DNA of 64,000 bases from Sipunculus nudus (lineage: Eukaryota; Annelida; Sipuncula; Golfingiida; Sipunculidae), in NCBI GenBank assembly GCA_026874595.1, contig JAPPUL010000079.1:1545001-1609000 (forward strand), written 5' to 3'. The notes under the pieces are model-generated. The model made no database searches. It was given only the letters and a program-made list of their open reading frames with translations, and was not told the origin of the DNA. The translations under genes were made by a program, and so were the position numbers. Positions 37,361-47,667 of this stretch are shown here, piece by piece (within the stretch, counting starts at the first letter, position 1; the number at the start of each line of letters is the position of its first letter).

Positions 37361-37483
37361 TTAATATAAACATTTTTTCTTTTTTTTTTTAAAAGTATGG
37401 TAAGATGGTAAGATTTTGATATATGAGTAGAGAATAGGTAGCCAATAAAGAGATTATTGTTTATGGTTGCAGAAGGTAAAAGT

Positions 37484-38161
37484 TTAAAGAAGAGAAGGTT
37501 TAAACTTGCCAGAATGTTTAACATGGCCATTTTCAAGTCTTACAATAAAATGAGCAAGTTTCTTTACTTCCTCTTTAGAGTGAGTAACATATAAAATAGG
37601 GATTTGAAGTTTTTCGTGTAGAGTTTGTATGTGTGGTAGGATTTGAGTTTTACGATTATAATCAAGAGCGCTTAGCGGTTCATCCATAAGTAAGATATTG
37701 GGATTTGTGGCTAAAGCTCGAGCTATGGCAATACGTTTTTGTTCGCCGCCTGAGAGCATATTAGGTTTTCTTTTTAGCAACTTTTGTAAATCAAGTAATT
37801 CTATAATATAGTTTAATGACATATAATTTTTCTTATGAATTTGTCTTCGTTTGTAAGCATATAAAATATTTTGTTTTACAGACATATGAGGGAATAGGCT
37901 TGGTTCCTGAAAGACGTATCCAATAGCTCTTTTGTGAGTGGGGACAAAGGTATTATTATCTTTATTTAGCCAAACGTAGTTATTAAAAGTAATGGTCCCA
38001 AAACAACTTTGTTCTAAACCTGCAATAGAGCGAAGCAAAGTAGTTTTACCAGAACCGGAGGGGCCAAATAAAGCAGTTATACCTTTTGTGGGTAGAGTGA
38101 TATTGATTTTAAGGTAGAAGTCTTTGCGTTTAAGTTTCAAGTTAATTTTAATGTTGTTCAT
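37484..38161 (-). CDS. modC: Molybdate ABC transporter ATP-binding protein
   Basis: ATPase of the molybdate (or tungstate) importer. Walker A FGPSGSGKTTLL, Q-loop YVFQEPSLFPHM, signature LSGGEQKRIAIARAL and Walker B ILLMDEPLSALD. At 225 residues it lacks the C-terminal TOBE/MOP ligand-binding domain of full-length ModC (about 350). It follows modB by 10 bases. Confidence 0.92.
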   Translation of the reverse strand: MNNIKINLKLKRKDFYLKINITLPTKGITALFGPSGSGKTTLLRSIAGLEQSCFGTITFNNYVWLNKDNNTFVPTHKRAIGYVFQEPSLFPHMSVKQNILYAYKRRQIHKKNYMSLNYIIELLDLQKLLKRKPNMLSGGEQKRIAIARALATNPNILLMDEPLSALDYNRKTQILPHIQTLHEKLQIPILYVTHSKEEVKKLAHFIVRLENGHVKHSGKFKPSLL

Positions 38162-38171
38162 TGCCTTATTC

Positions 38172-38858
38172 CTATTGTCTTATAGCTATAGTAAAGCGTC
38201 GATTAATAGAATAGACAATAATTAACATAAGAAAGGAAGCGATTAATAAGGTAGCAGATATAAGATAAGCCTGGTTGTAGTCAAGGGCCTCAACATGGTC
38301 ATAAATGGCAATGGATATGACTTTAGTGGAGCCAGGAATATTGCCACCAATCATAAGGACAACGCCAAACTCCCCCAAGGTATGAGCAAAGCCAAGGACA
38401 CAAGCCGTAACAAAGCCTCTCCAAGCCAAAGGTAAAGCGATAGTAAAGAATCGGTTTAAAGGGGAGGCTCCTAAGGTAGCAGCGACTTCAAAATTGCGGT
38501 TACTGATAGAGCTAAAAGCATCTTGTATGGGCTGAACGACAAAGGGTAAAGAATAGATTAAAGAGCCAAAGACCAGACCGGAGAAGTTAAAAACGAAAGG
38601 TTTTAATCCTAAAGTATTAATAATGGAACCGATAGGGCCTTGGGGGGCCAAAGCAACGAGGAGATAAAAGCCAAGAACGGTTGGTGGCAAAACGAGTGGC
38701 AGTGCAACGAAGGCCTCTAAAATGAATTTAAATTTGCATTTAGTTTGAGAGAGCCACCAAGCAAGGGGGGTTGAGATTAATAATAATATGAAAGTGGACA
38801 GGGAAGCAAGTTTTATGGTTAGTAAGAAAGCAGTAATAGTTTGCTGGTCAAAGATCAT
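38172..38858 (-). CDS. modB: Molybdate ABC transporter permease
   Basis: 228 residues with about five membrane helices and the EAA-loop pattern EVAATLGASPLNRFFTIALPLAWRG, which contacts ModC. AFVALPLVLPPTVLGFYLL is typical of ModB. Its start overlaps the end of modA by 4 bases (ATGA). Confidence 0.95.
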   Translation of the reverse strand: MIFDQQTITAFLLTIKLASLSTFILLLISTPLAWWLSQTKCKFKFILEAFVALPLVLPPTVLGFYLLVALAPQGPIGSIINTLGLKPFVFNFSGLVFGSLIYSLPFVVQPIQDAFSSISNRNFEVAATLGASPLNRFFTIALPLAWRGFVTACVLGFAHTLGEFGVVLMIGGNIPGSTKVISIAIYDHVEALDYNQAYLISATLLIASFLMLIIVYSINRRFTIAIRQ

Positions 38859-39742
38859 GGCAACTGGTATCCGAAGTGCTTTAAGATGGCCTTAACTTTG
38901 TTGTTATTGTTAAAGAAGTTAATAAAAGCGGCAGCAGTTGGATGATTTTTGATTAAGATGGCCTGTTGTTTAATGGGGTGATAAAGGTTTTGGGGAACGA
39001 TCCAGTATGAAGTTTTTGTGTATTTAAGTTTTTGTATATAATGTTTTATTTGAGAGAGTGCAACGAAGCCAAGCTGAGCGTTATTAGTTTTGGTATAGAG
39101 GAATGTTTGAGAGATGTTCTCGCCGAAGACGCATTTATTTTTAAGGGAGTGCCATAAGTTTAAATTAACTAAAACTTGATAAGCGGCCTTACCGTATGGA
39201 GCAAGTTTAGGGTTTGCGATTGCAAGGTATTGGAATTTGTGTTTTTGAGATAGGATATCTTGGTTATTAAACTTGATGGAGTTAGAAGCAGACCATAGAA
39301 CTATTTTACCGATGGCATAAGTGAATCTGGATTTATTGATAGCAAAGCCTTTTTGTTCAAGGAGCTTAGGGTGTTTGGAATCGGCAGCAAAGAAGAGGTG
39401 ATAGGGGGCGCCATGAATAATTTGCGCATAGTGTTTTGCGGTGGATGCGAAGCTTAGGAGGACTTTGTAGTTATGCAGTTTGTGAAAATGCTTTACAATA
39501 GCGTTCATGGGGTTTACAAAATTGCTTGAGACGGCGACTAAAATGGTGTTTTGATTAGAAGTAGAGTTTTTAGAGATAGAGTTTTTAGAGATAGAGTTTT
39601 TAAAAGAGAATGAGTTAGTAGGCGGGGAGGCTATAAGGGGGGTGATAATTGTAATGAGTGAGATAATCGCAGGCAGGCAGGTAGTTTTTAAATGTATAGA
39701 GTTTTTTATTTTTAGTAAAAACATACAGATAAAAAGATACAT
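38855..39742 (-). CDS. modA: Molybdate-binding periplasmic protein
   Basis: 295 residues with an N-terminal signal, then a serine/asparagine-rich repeat NSISKNSISKN (an 18-bp DNA repeat near 39560-39600), then the ModA fold: ILVAVSSNFVNPMNAI, LSFASTAKHYAQIIHGAPYHLFFAADS. Serines of SS and ST bind the oxyanion. First gene of modABC. The start position is uncertain because several Met codons precede the signal core. Confidence 0.92.
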   Translation of the reverse strand: MYLFICMFLLKIKNSIHLKTTCLPAIISLITIITPLIASPPTNSFSFKNSISKNSISKNSTSNQNTILVAVSSNFVNPMNAIVKHFHKLHNYKVLLSFASTAKHYAQIIHGAPYHLFFAADSKHPKLLEQKGFAINKSRFTYAIGKIVLWSASNSIKFNNQDILSQKHKFQYLAIANPKLAPYGKAAYQVLVNLNLWHSLKNKCVFGENISQTFLYTKTNNAQLGFVALSQIKHYIQKLKYTKTSYWIVPQNLYHPIKQQAILIKNHPTAAAFINFFNNNNKVKAILKHFGYQLP

Positions 39743-39824
39743 TAAAACTTTTACAAAATTAACTTTAAGCGATCAAAAGCTATTTCTAAAATCAAAGGCA
39801 TGTGCTTTATTTATAATGATGATG

Positions 39825-39897
39825 CTCCCCCGGTAAGACTCGAACTTACAACCTACTGGTTAACAGCCAGCCGCTCTACCGATTGAGCTACAGGGGA
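39825..39897 (-). tRNA. tRNA-Asn (GTT)
   Basis: A full cloverleaf can be drawn: acceptor TCCCCTG/CGGGGGA, D arm GCTC/GAGC, anticodon stem GCTGG/CCAGT with loop CTGTTAA (anticodon GTT), T arm GTAAG-TTCGAGT-CTTAC, discriminator G. The 3' CCA is not encoded. Confidence 0.97.
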
Positions 39898-40152
39898 ATA
39901 TGTAAGGCCCGTAGGAAGGAATATATAGAAAAAGGGTGCTAACGTCAATAAATAATAATTAATAAATAATATAAATAGGGGCTTTGAAAATAATAATTAG
40001 GTTATATTTAAATAAAAATCAGCAAGTAGAAGTTGAGGGGTTTTAAAAAGTGGTTTAAATGGAGTGAATATGGTTAAGGGAGAGTAAAAGGGATGGGGGG
40101 TGCTGGAGGATGCTATAAATATAAATAAAAAGGGATTAAGGGTAAAAAAGAA

Positions 40153-42462
40153 TTGGAAGAAGACAAGGTAGAAAAAGAAGTAGAGGAGGAGTCTGACCTA
40201 AAGAAGCAAATAAGGGAAGAGCAAGCCTTATCATATCACGAGGAAGGGCGTCCGGGGAAGATAGAGGTGGTACCGACAAAGTCCTGCAGTTCGCAAAGGG
40301 ACTTATCGCTTGCCTACACACCGGGAGTTGCGCTTCCGTGTTTAAAGATAAAAGAGGACAAACAAAACGCATATAAATATACATCAAAGGGGAACTTGGT
40401 AGGGGTGATAACGAATGGGACAGCGGTACTTGGGCTTGGGGACATAGGAGCGCTTGCGGGGAAGCCAGTAATGGAAGGGAAGGGGGTACTATTTAAGAAG
40501 TTTGCGGATATAGATGTATTTGACATAGAGCTTGAGACAAGGGATAAGGATAAGTTTGTGGAGGCGGTAAAGCTGATGTCGCCAACGTTTGGGGGAATAA
40601 ATCTGGAGGATATAAGCGCCCCGGATTGTTTTTATATAGAGAAGAAGTTAAAAGAGGAGCTTGAGATTCCGGTATTTCACGATGATCAGCATGGGACAGC
40701 GATAATATCAGCGGCAGCGTTGTTGAATGCGGTAGAACTTGCGGGGAAGAAAATAGATGAAGTAGTAGTGGTGGTTAATGGGGCAGGGGCGGCGGGGATA
40801 TCGTGTGCGCGTTTATATATATCTGTTGGAGTGAGGAAGGAGAATATCTTCATGTGCGATAGGCAGGGAGTGATATATAAAGGGCGAGAAGGTCAGATGT
40901 GGGAGGAGAAGGCAGAGTTTGCGATTGAGACACAGAAGAGGAGTTTAGAAGAGGCGATGGATGGAGCAGATGTATTTGTGGGGCTATCGGTTGGGGGAGT
41001 GGTAACACAGGCTATGGTAAAGAGGATGTCGAAGAATCCGATAGTATTTGCGATGGCAAATCCTGATCCTGAGATAACGTATCCGGAGGCGGTTGAGGCC
41101 CGAGATGATGTAATAATGGCGACAGGGCGGAGTGATTATCCGAATCAGGTAAATAACGTATTAGGCTTTCCATTTATATTTCGGGGGGCACTAGATACGA
41201 GTGCGCGCTCAATAAATGAGGAAATGAAGATAGCAGCGGTAAAGGCGTTAGCGGATCTTGCGCGGGAGCCGGTACCGGATGAGGTATTGAAGGCATATAA
41301 TATAAACTATCTTGAATTTGGACGAGAATATATAATACCCAAGCCCTTTGATCCCCGGGCTTTGACGTATGTGGCAAGTGCAGTAGCGATGGCGGCGGTA
41401 CGGAGTGGGGTAGCAAGGAAACCGATAGAGGATTTTGAGGAATATAGATTAAAGCTTGAAAAGATACACGGGACGCGAGAATTCTTGGTAAGGAAGCTAA
41501 TAAACCGGGTAAGAGGAAAGAAACACTTAATAGTGTTTCCGGAGGGCAACTCAGATAAGATACTAAAGGCGGCACACGTACTATCGGATGAAAAGATAGC
41601 AACCCCAATATTGTTGGGAGATGAAGAAGAGATAATAGCCAGAGCAAAGAGTCAAAGGTTATCGCTTGAGGGTATAAAGATAGTGGATCCACTTAAATCA
41701 GAACGTAAAGATGCTTATGCAAAGAGGCTATATACCTTGCGTCAGCGTAAGGGAGTATTTTTGGGGACAGCAGAAGATCTATTAAAGCAAAACATATATT
41801 ATGGGATGCTGATGCTTGAGATGGGGGATGCAGATGGAGTGGTATCAGGGGTAACGCGTCCTTATCCGGATACAATGCGCCCTGCGCTTGAAGTGGTAAA
41901 GATACGGGATAATTTGGAGGTAGTATCTGGTTTTTATCTAGTAATGTTTAAGGATAGGACATTAATCTTTGCGGATACGACAGTGAATATAGACCCAAGT
42001 GCGGAGGAGCTTGCCCAAATAGCGTTTAACTGTGCGAAGGCGTCAAAGGCGTTTGGGATTGAGCCACGGATAGCGATGTTGTCGTTTTCGAATTTTGGTA
42101 GTGTAAGACACCGCAGTGCATCGAAGGTAGCAAAAGCGGTAAAGCTGGTTAGACAAAGTAATCCGGATATAGTAGTAGATGGAGAGATGCACGCAGATGT
42201 AGCATTAAGTCCTGATTTGATAGAGGAGTTTTTCCCATTTTCGCATATAAGGGGCCAAGCGAACGTGTTAATATTCCCGGAGTTGCACTCAGCCAACATA
42301 GGCTATAAATTAATAAGCAAGCTAGCGAACGCGGAATTGATAGGTCCGATATTGATGGGGATGCAAAAGCCGGTGAATGTGCTTGAGAAGGGGTCGACGG
42401 TAGAAAACATAGTTAATATAGCAACAGTAACGGCGCTTGAGATAGACGAGGGGACATTTTAG
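40153..42462 (+). CDS. maeB: NADP-type malic enzyme with C-terminal phosphotransacetylase-like domain
   Basis: Oxidatively decarboxylates malate to pyruvate. Residues 1-430 form the malic enzyme (SYTPGVA-like [44 protein letters not shown]), and 440-769 form the regulatory phosphotransacetylase-like domain ([13 protein letters not shown] through [25 protein letters not shown]). This two-domain layout is MaeB. The TTG start at 40153 has AAGGG about 10 bases upstream, and the frame is closed at 40126. The gap 39898-40152 otherwise holds G-rich sequence without clear signals. Confidence 0.95.
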   Translation: MEEDKVEKEVEEESDLKKQIREEQALSYHEEGRPGKIEVVPTKSCSSQRDLSLAYTPGVALPCLKIKEDKQNAYKYTSKGNLVGVITNGTAVLGLGDIGALAGKPVMEGKGVLFKKFADIDVFDIELETRDKDKFVEAVKLMSPTFGGINLEDISAPDCFYIEKKLKEELEIPVFHDDQHGTAIISAAALLNAVELAGKKIDEVVVVVNGAGAAGISCARLYISVGVRKENIFMCDRQGVIYKGREGQMWEEKAEFAIETQKRSLEEAMDGADVFVGLSVGGVVTQAMVKRMSKNPIVFAMANPDPEITYPEAVEARDDVIMATGRSDYPNQVNNVLGFPFIFRGALDTSARSINEEMKIAAVKALADLAREPVPDEVLKAYNINYLEFGREYIIPKPFDPRALTYVASAVAMAAVRSGVARKPIEDFEEYRLKLEKIHGTREFLVRKLINRVRGKKHLIVFPEGNSDKILKAAHVLSDEKIATPILLGDEEEIIARAKSQRLSLEGIKIVDPLKSERKDAYAKRLYTLRQRKGVFLGTAEDLLKQNIYYGMLMLEMGDADGVVSGVTRPYPDTMRPALEVVKIRDNLEVVSGFYLVMFKDRTLIFADTTVNIDPSAEELAQIAFNCAKASKAFGIEPRIAMLSFSNFGSVRHRSASKVAKAVKLVRQSNPDIVVDGEMHADVALSPDLIEEFFPFSHIRGQANVLIFPELHSANIGYKLISKLANAELIGPILMGMQKPVNVLEKGSTVENIVNIATVTALEIDEGTF

Positions 42463-42581
42463 GGTATAGATAAAGGTAAAAAATATAAAAGGTTTATTTA
42501 GAAATAAAAGGGCTTATATCTAAAGACGATATGTAGTAATAAGATATTTAATTGATGAAAGTGGTGGTAAGGTGTGGGTGT

Positions 42582-42704
42582 AGGAAGGGGCCAGGAAGGG
42601 GCTAGGGAAGGGGGGCTAGGGAAGGAGCTAGGAAGGAGCTAGGAAGGGGCTAGGAAGGGGCTAGGAAGGGGCTAGGAAGGGGCTAGGAAGGAGCTAGGAA
42701 AAGG
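42582..42704 (+). repeat. 12-bp purine-rich tandem array upstream of rsmG
   Basis: About ten units of GGGGCTAGGAAG with some length variation, ending 22 bases before the rsmG ATG. Every unit contains Shine-Dalgarno-like AGGAAGG. Confidence 0.9.
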
Positions 42705-42726
42705 AAGTGATACTAAGGCAGATTAT

Positions 42727-43398
42727 ATGGACGTAGAAACACATTCTGTTTTAGAAGGTGGTCTTTGTGATCTTGGGTTAAGTTATAGTGATGAGGTATT
42801 GGAGAGGCTTAAGAAGTATGTAAGTTTATATATGAGCTATAATGAGCGAGTAAACCTGTCCTCGATCCGAGACGAGCGAGAAGTAGTGATACGGCACATA
42901 CTGGACAGCGCGTCGCTATTTAAGGCATGTGGGATGTTGGGGATAGAGCTTTATGGGAGACGAGGAATAGACCTTGGTAGTGGAGGAGGGTTTCCAGGGA
43001 TAGTATTAAAGATATTGGGGGAGGTGGAGGCAGGAGGCTTTTGTATAGATTTAGCAGAGGTATCAAAGAAGAAGCTTAAATTTTTGGAGAAGGTATTAAA
43101 AGAGCTTGGGATTGAAGATGTAGGGCTTGTGGACTCATCGGCAGTGAGGATTAGAAGGGATTATGATGTACTTTACAGCAGGGCATTTGGAAGTTTAAGT
43201 AAGATTATAAGAGAGGGGAAAAAGTATGTGAAGGAAGGAGGGTTATTGCTTTGTTATAAGTCTCGCAAGGTATTTGAGGAGCTACGTAGTTTAGAAGGGA
43301 GTATACAAAGGCGGTGCAGGGTGCTAGAAGTAAGCGTACCATATTTGAATGAGGAGCGACAGATAGTGGAGATAGAGGTTTATGATTTATACAAATGA
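42727..43398 (+). CDS. rsmG: 16S rRNA m7G527 methyltransferase RsmG (GidB)
   Basis: SAM motif IDLGSGGGFPGI at residues 81-92, the N-terminal YNERVNLSSI motif and RAFGSLSKI near residue 154 identify RsmG. Located immediately before parA and parB, a common chromosome-origin neighbourhood. 223 residues. Confidence 0.95.
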   Translation: MDVETHSVLEGGLCDLGLSYSDEVLERLKKYVSLYMSYNERVNLSSIRDEREVVIRHILDSASLFKACGMLGIELYGRRGIDLGSGGGFPGIVLKILGEVEAGGFCIDLAEVSKKKLKFLEKVLKELGIEDVGLVDSSAVRIRRDYDVLYSRAFGSLSKIIREGKKYVKEGGLLLCYKSRKVFEELRSLEGSIQRRCRVLEVSVPYLNEERQIVEIEVYDLYK

Positions 43399-43475
43399 TA
43401 AAGGTAAGGATATGAAGAAATGATATATGCACTAGGACAAAATATAATATATAAAGTGGTTGTGGAGGAGGGAAA

Positions 43476-44237
43476 ATGGGACGAGTAATAACGATAGCGA
43501 ATCAGAAGGGGGGAGTAGGTAAAACGACGACGGCAATAAACCTGTCAGTATACGTAGCAAGTCAGGGGAAGGAAGTTTTAATAATAGATATAGATGCACA
43601 AGGGAATACGTGTAGTGGTCTTGGGATAAGTAAAGATGGCGGTGATGCAGGTATATACGAAGTTTTGATGGAGGGGGTATCGCTAAAAGAGGTGATAAAG
43701 CCAACGAGTTACAAAGGACTTGACATAGTGCCAGTGAATATAAATCTGGTGGGAGTGCAAGTTGAGCTTGCAAAGGAGGAGGGACGAGAGACACGCTTAC
43801 GGGATGCGCTTAAGGGGGTTCGAGATAAGTATAGTTATATATTCATAGATTGTCCGCCGTCGCTTGATATAATGACAGTAAATGGACTTGTGGCAGCAGA
43901 TAGTGTATTAATACCGTTACAGTGTGAATATTTTGCCTTAGAGGGGCTTGCGCAGTTATTACATACAATAAGCTTGTTGCAAAAGGGTTTAAACCCGGAG
44001 TTAAGAATAGAAGGGGTGCTGCTAACGATGTATGACACAAGGACAAACTTATCAAACCGAGTGCATGAAGAGGCGAAAGAGTTTTTCAAAGAAAAGGTTT
44101 ATGAAACAGTAATCCCACGTAATGTAAAGCTTGCGGAGGCGCCAAGTCATGGCAAAGCGATTTCAAGTTATGATCCAAACTGCACAGGAGCGGAAAGTTA
44201 TAAAAAGCTTGCAATGGAGATATTAAGTTATGGGTAG
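43476..44237 (+). CDS. parA: Chromosome partitioning ATPase ParA (Soj)
   Basis: Deviant Walker A KGGVGKTT at residues 11-18, IIDIDAQGNTCSGLG and FIDCPPSLDIMTVNGLVAAD are typical of chromosomal Soj/ParA. 253 residues. The stop overlaps the parB start by 8 bases. Confidence 0.97.
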   Translation: MGRVITIANQKGGVGKTTTAINLSVYVASQGKEVLIIDIDAQGNTCSGLGISKDGGDAGIYEVLMEGVSLKEVIKPTSYKGLDIVPVNINLVGVQVELAKEEGRETRLRDALKGVRDKYSYIFIDCPPSLDIMTVNGLVAADSVLIPLQCEYFALEGLAQLLHTISLLQKGLNPELRIEGVLLTMYDTRTNLSNRVHEEAKEFFKEKVYETVIPRNVKLAEAPSHGKAISSYDPNCTGAESYKKLAMEILSYG

Positions 44238-45264
44238 AGAAGTACTTGGGAAAGGGCTTGGAGCGTTGTTGCAGGGGGGAGGGGGCAGGGGAGATGAGAT
44301 AGTAAATGTAGATATAAACTTGATAGTGGCAAACGAGCTACAGCCGAGGAAATCATTTAATGTAGAGAAGCTAAAGGAGCTCTCACGTTCTATAAAGGAG
44401 CAAGGAGTCTTACAACCGGTATTACTTAGGCTTTTAGAGTACAATAAATATGAGTTAATAGCAGGCGAGAGGCGACTTCGGGCATCGAAGCTAGCAGGAT
44501 TAAAGAACATTCCATCGATAATAAAGGATATAGAAGGGGTAAACAGGTTGGAGCTTGCGTTAATCGAGAATTTGCAAAGGGAAGATTTAAATGCGATAGA
44601 AGAGGGAGCAAGCTATAAATATATATTAAATCATTTAAACATAACACAAGAGGAGCTTGGGAAGAGGCTGGGTCGAAGTCGGGCTTCTATATCGAATACG
44701 ATGAGGTTATTAAAGTTGCCTTTGGAGGTGCAGGAGTTAATAATAGCAGGGAAGCTTACGGAGGGTCATGGGCGGGCACTTTTGGGTTTGAGTGATTATA
44801 AGAATATACTTTCTGTTAAAGATTACTTTCTAAGAAATGGTGTAAGTGTAAGGGAGGCAGAACGGATAGTAGATAGGGTTAATCGGGAAGGAGTTTTAGA
44901 GTTTACGAGGGGCAATGAAAAGAGTAGTGAAAAGAGTAGTGAAAAGAAAGAGGTTTTATTAGCTGAGGGCTTAAAGACTAATCTTGAAAAAGTTAGAGGC
45001 ATAGAAGAGGCTGCTTTAGTAGATGTTGGGTTAGGAGAGGAGGGGCTGGACGGAGATGAGGAGGCGAAGAAGGAAGGCCAAAAGCTTATAAATGCTCTAG
45101 AGGGTTTAATAAAAGAATATTTTATAAAGAAAGATTTGGAAGCTAATGTAAGGATAACAAAAGGTCGTGGAACATTGCCGTCTAAGGGCAAAATAGAAAT
45201 AAGCTATAACAGCAATACTGAGCTTAAGGCAATATTAAAGGCAATAGGACTTGATTTAGAATGA
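44230..45264 (+). CDS. parB: Chromosome partitioning protein ParB (Spo0J)
   Basis: CTPase that spreads from parS. N-terminal LGKGLGALLQ, IVANELQPRKSF, the GERRLRASKLAGL box (CTP-binding), ALIENLQREDLNAIEEG and the helix-turn-helix TQEELGKRLGRSRASISNTM. The C-terminal domain has a short SSEK repeat at about residue 223. I did not find a consensus parS palindrome in the window. 344 residues. Confidence 0.96.
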   Translation: MGREVLGKGLGALLQGGGGRGDEIVNVDINLIVANELQPRKSFNVEKLKELSRSIKEQGVLQPVLLRLLEYNKYELIAGERRLRASKLAGLKNIPSIIKDIEGVNRLELALIENLQREDLNAIEEGASYKYILNHLNITQEELGKRLGRSRASISNTMRLLKLPLEVQELIIAGKLTEGHGRALLGLSDYKNILSVKDYFLRNGVSVREAERIVDRVNREGVLEFTRGNEKSSEKSSEKKEVLLAEGLKTNLEKVRGIEEAALVDVGLGEEGLDGDEEAKKEGQKLINALEGLIKEYFIKKDLEANVRITKGRGTLPSKGKIEISYNSNTELKAILKAIGLDLE

Positions 45265-45296
45265 TGTTCATATGGTTTATGCTATTGTTTTGCTTG

Positions 45297-47333
45297 CTAT
45301 AAGACTTGATCTTTAGAAGTCCGTCGTCTTTTTCTAGTTACAGAGTTTTTCTTTCTTTTTTTAGATTGATTTAAATCCTTAAAAAAAGAAGTTTGTATAG
45401 ATTTATCCTTTGGCTGCTGATATTGTGAGGTTTTAATTGATCCTTCCTTATCTAAAGTAAAGGAGATGTGGGCGTTAGTACTATTTATTTTAGTTGTGGT
45501 ATTTTTAATAGTAACTTCGACTCTCGGATAGATTGTATCAAAAACAGAAATAATGCCTTGGCTTGATACACTTTGTAAGTAGACTTTAAGTTCGTCTAAA
45601 TCTTTATTAACCTCATCAGACCTCTGAATGTAGTGTGTTTTATTTTCAATCATTTTGCTAAGAGCTACTTGTTTATCAATTGGGAACTTGTCCCTTGTAG
45701 CTTGCTTTTGCTTTCTTAGAGTATTAATGTCGTTAGACAATTCAGTTAGTTTATGCTCAATTTCGTCTTTATTTGCTTCTAATACTCTAAGCCTTTCTTT
45801 AGCCTCAGGAGCAATGCCAGCCTCTACTCTAGTCTCTGTATAACTTTGTGAGCCCATAACCTTTGCCTGTATTTCTTCCGTAGCTCGAATATGACCGCCA
45901 GTTATTGTACCACGTTTTCCAAGGCAATATACATTCTTTCCATCAACATGACTATTTAATATGCCATCTGTTATAACCACATTACCTGAGGCTCTTACGT
46001 TTGCATTCTCTATGAATTTTGAAATGACATCTTTACCCGCCTTTACAAGCCCGCCTTCTTTTCCTACTATCCCTCTTTGCACTATTATATCTGCATCAGC
46101 TTCAATCTCGCATTTACCTATATTCCCACTTACATATATATTCCCTGCCGCCTTAACGCTAAATCCATCTTCTATATTACCAGATACATGTACATCACCC
46201 AAAAATACTATTGACCCAGTCTTTACCCCAACATTGCCATTTACCTTATGAATTGGCTCAACTTCGAAAACATTATCTTCGTATACCGCACGTCCTGCTC
46301 CTGAGGCTATAACTTCAAGACCGTTTTCTAGTACCCTCGCATTTTTACCAACTAAAAGCTCAACGTCAGCTCCATCTGAGGGCTCTATCTCCCGGCCTGT
46401 AACTGTCTTGCCCGGATTCCCTTTTGTACTCGGCTCCTTTACTGCCAATAGTTGTCCGCTTACTACGTTATGAATTAAGCCAAAGTCTGCAAAAAAATCT
46501 ACCTTCCCTGCCTCATCCTCTACTAAGTTTATCTCTTGTTTATTGTCAAAGTATAATTTAATTTGGGCATTTTTACCGTTCTCTGGCCTAATCCCTTCTG
46601 CTATCACTACAGGATATCCGTATTTTCCATTTTCTATTATATCTTTTATCTTCTCTTCATTTATTCCATAACTAATCCCATATGATTTTAATTGACTCAT
46701 TACCTCAGGCACTTCAAGTACCCGTCCACAAAATAATGGTGGGTTTATTGTTAATGTCGCGCTTAATTCATCTTGCGATATGTTTACTTCCTTTACCCTT
46801 GAGTCATATTCTATGTCAGGACGATATTCTCCTATTTTGATCCACTCATTTTGTGCTTTTTTTACTGCTTCTTTTATCTTATCAAGTTGAGACCCTTTGT
46901 ATTGTTTCTTCTCAAGTAAATTAATTGCCTTTTCAAGTGTGATTTTTCTCCCAAGCCCTTTAGGTGGACTTATCTTTATAAATATTCCTGTTTTTCTAGA
47001 TATGAAGGATAGCGTTCCATCTATATCTTTTGGCTCTTCTTCTATTATCTTAGATTTACTCTCAACAGGTGCTTGGCTTTCTTCTATCTTCTTCTCCTCG
47101 TCTTTAATCTTATCCCCATACACCAACACCCTGTATTTCTTGCGGCCAAAACCCATAAAACCCTTACTTCCTTTTTCAAGCACTTCATATTGTATATCCT
47201 TTATTTGTAGAAGATAGCTTCCCTTCTCGATACACTCTTTCAAACTATACCCACTAACTTCCTTCTCCACTTTTTTTGACTTTTCTACTTCTTGTGTCTT
47301 TAATTGGTTTTTAAGATCCTTAAATGTTGGCAT
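45297..47333 (-). CDS. FapA (DUF342) family protein with Jag-N-like domain
   Basis: 678 residues. Begins with a Jag-N-like domain (ECIEKGSYLLQIKDIQYEVL, GFMGFGRKK), then the FapA core with GYPVVIAEGIRP, VSGQLLAVKEPSTKGNPGKTVTG and a beta-helix of repeats such as VHVSGNIEDGFSVKAAGNIYV, followed by a coiled coil and a basic tail (KKRKKNSVTRKRRR). The family is cytoplasmic and poorly characterised; members may polymerise or scaffold. It converges with parB. Confidence 0.9.
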   Translation of the reverse strand: MPTFKDLKNQLKTQEVEKSKKVEKEVSGYSLKECIEKGSYLLQIKDIQYEVLEKGSKGFMGFGRKKYRVLVYGDKIKDEEKKIEESQAPVESKSKIIEEEPKDIDGTLSFISRKTGIFIKISPPKGLGRKITLEKAINLLEKKQYKGSQLDKIKEAVKKAQNEWIKIGEYRPDIEYDSRVKEVNISQDELSATLTINPPLFCGRVLEVPEVMSQLKSYGISYGINEEKIKDIIENGKYGYPVVIAEGIRPENGKNAQIKLYFDNKQEINLVEDEAGKVDFFADFGLIHNVVSGQLLAVKEPSTKGNPGKTVTGREIEPSDGADVELLVGKNARVLENGLEVIASGAGRAVYEDNVFEVEPIHKVNGNVGVKTGSIVFLGDVHVSGNIEDGFSVKAAGNIYVSGNIGKCEIEADADIIVQRGIVGKEGGLVKAGKDVISKFIENANVRASGNVVITDGILNSHVDGKNVYCLGKRGTITGGHIRATEEIQAKVMGSQSYTETRVEAGIAPEAKERLRVLEANKDEIEHKLTELSNDINTLRKQKQATRDKFPIDKQVALSKMIENKTHYIQRSDEVNKDLDELKVYLQSVSSQGIISVFDTIYPRVEVTIKNTTTKINSTNAHISFTLDKEGSIKTSQYQQPKDKSIQTSFFKDLNQSKKRKKNSVTRKRRRTSKDQVL

Positions 47334-47610
47334 CTACTCTCCATAATTTACATAATACTTATTTTATTCGTATTTATGGATTATTAATAACTCTTTTTTT
47401 AAAAGATATATAGTTGTTGTTATTTTGTCTTTAAAATTGTATCGTATTCTAATATTTTTTTGCTTAATAGAATATAATTAGGACCTCTTTTATTTTTCGT
47501 TTGTTTTTTTAGTTAACTTTATTAAGTTTACAAAAAATCGGAGTTCTTTTGTATATACAAAACACCTTATATGTGATTGTTGAACGTGTAAACATAAGTG
47601 TTTCCCATTT

Positions 47611-47638
47611 TTGCTATTTTCGTATTTTCTTATATATT
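47611..47638 (+). promoter_or_regulatory. Putative promoter of the aldolase gene
   Basis: TTGCTA at 47611-47616, 16-base spacer, TATATT at 47633-47638, then AGGAG near 47654 and the ATG at 47668. It lies in the 334-base divergent gap 47334-47667, which is AT-rich and otherwise featureless. Confidence 0.35.
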
Positions 47639-47667
47639 AGAATTCTAATTTCTAGGAGTTTTTTTTT

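Noticed and set aside
42582-42704. Tandem array considered as CRISPR
   Set aside because: Units are contiguous without spacers and only 12 bp; no cas gene is in the window. The same applies to the other arrays.
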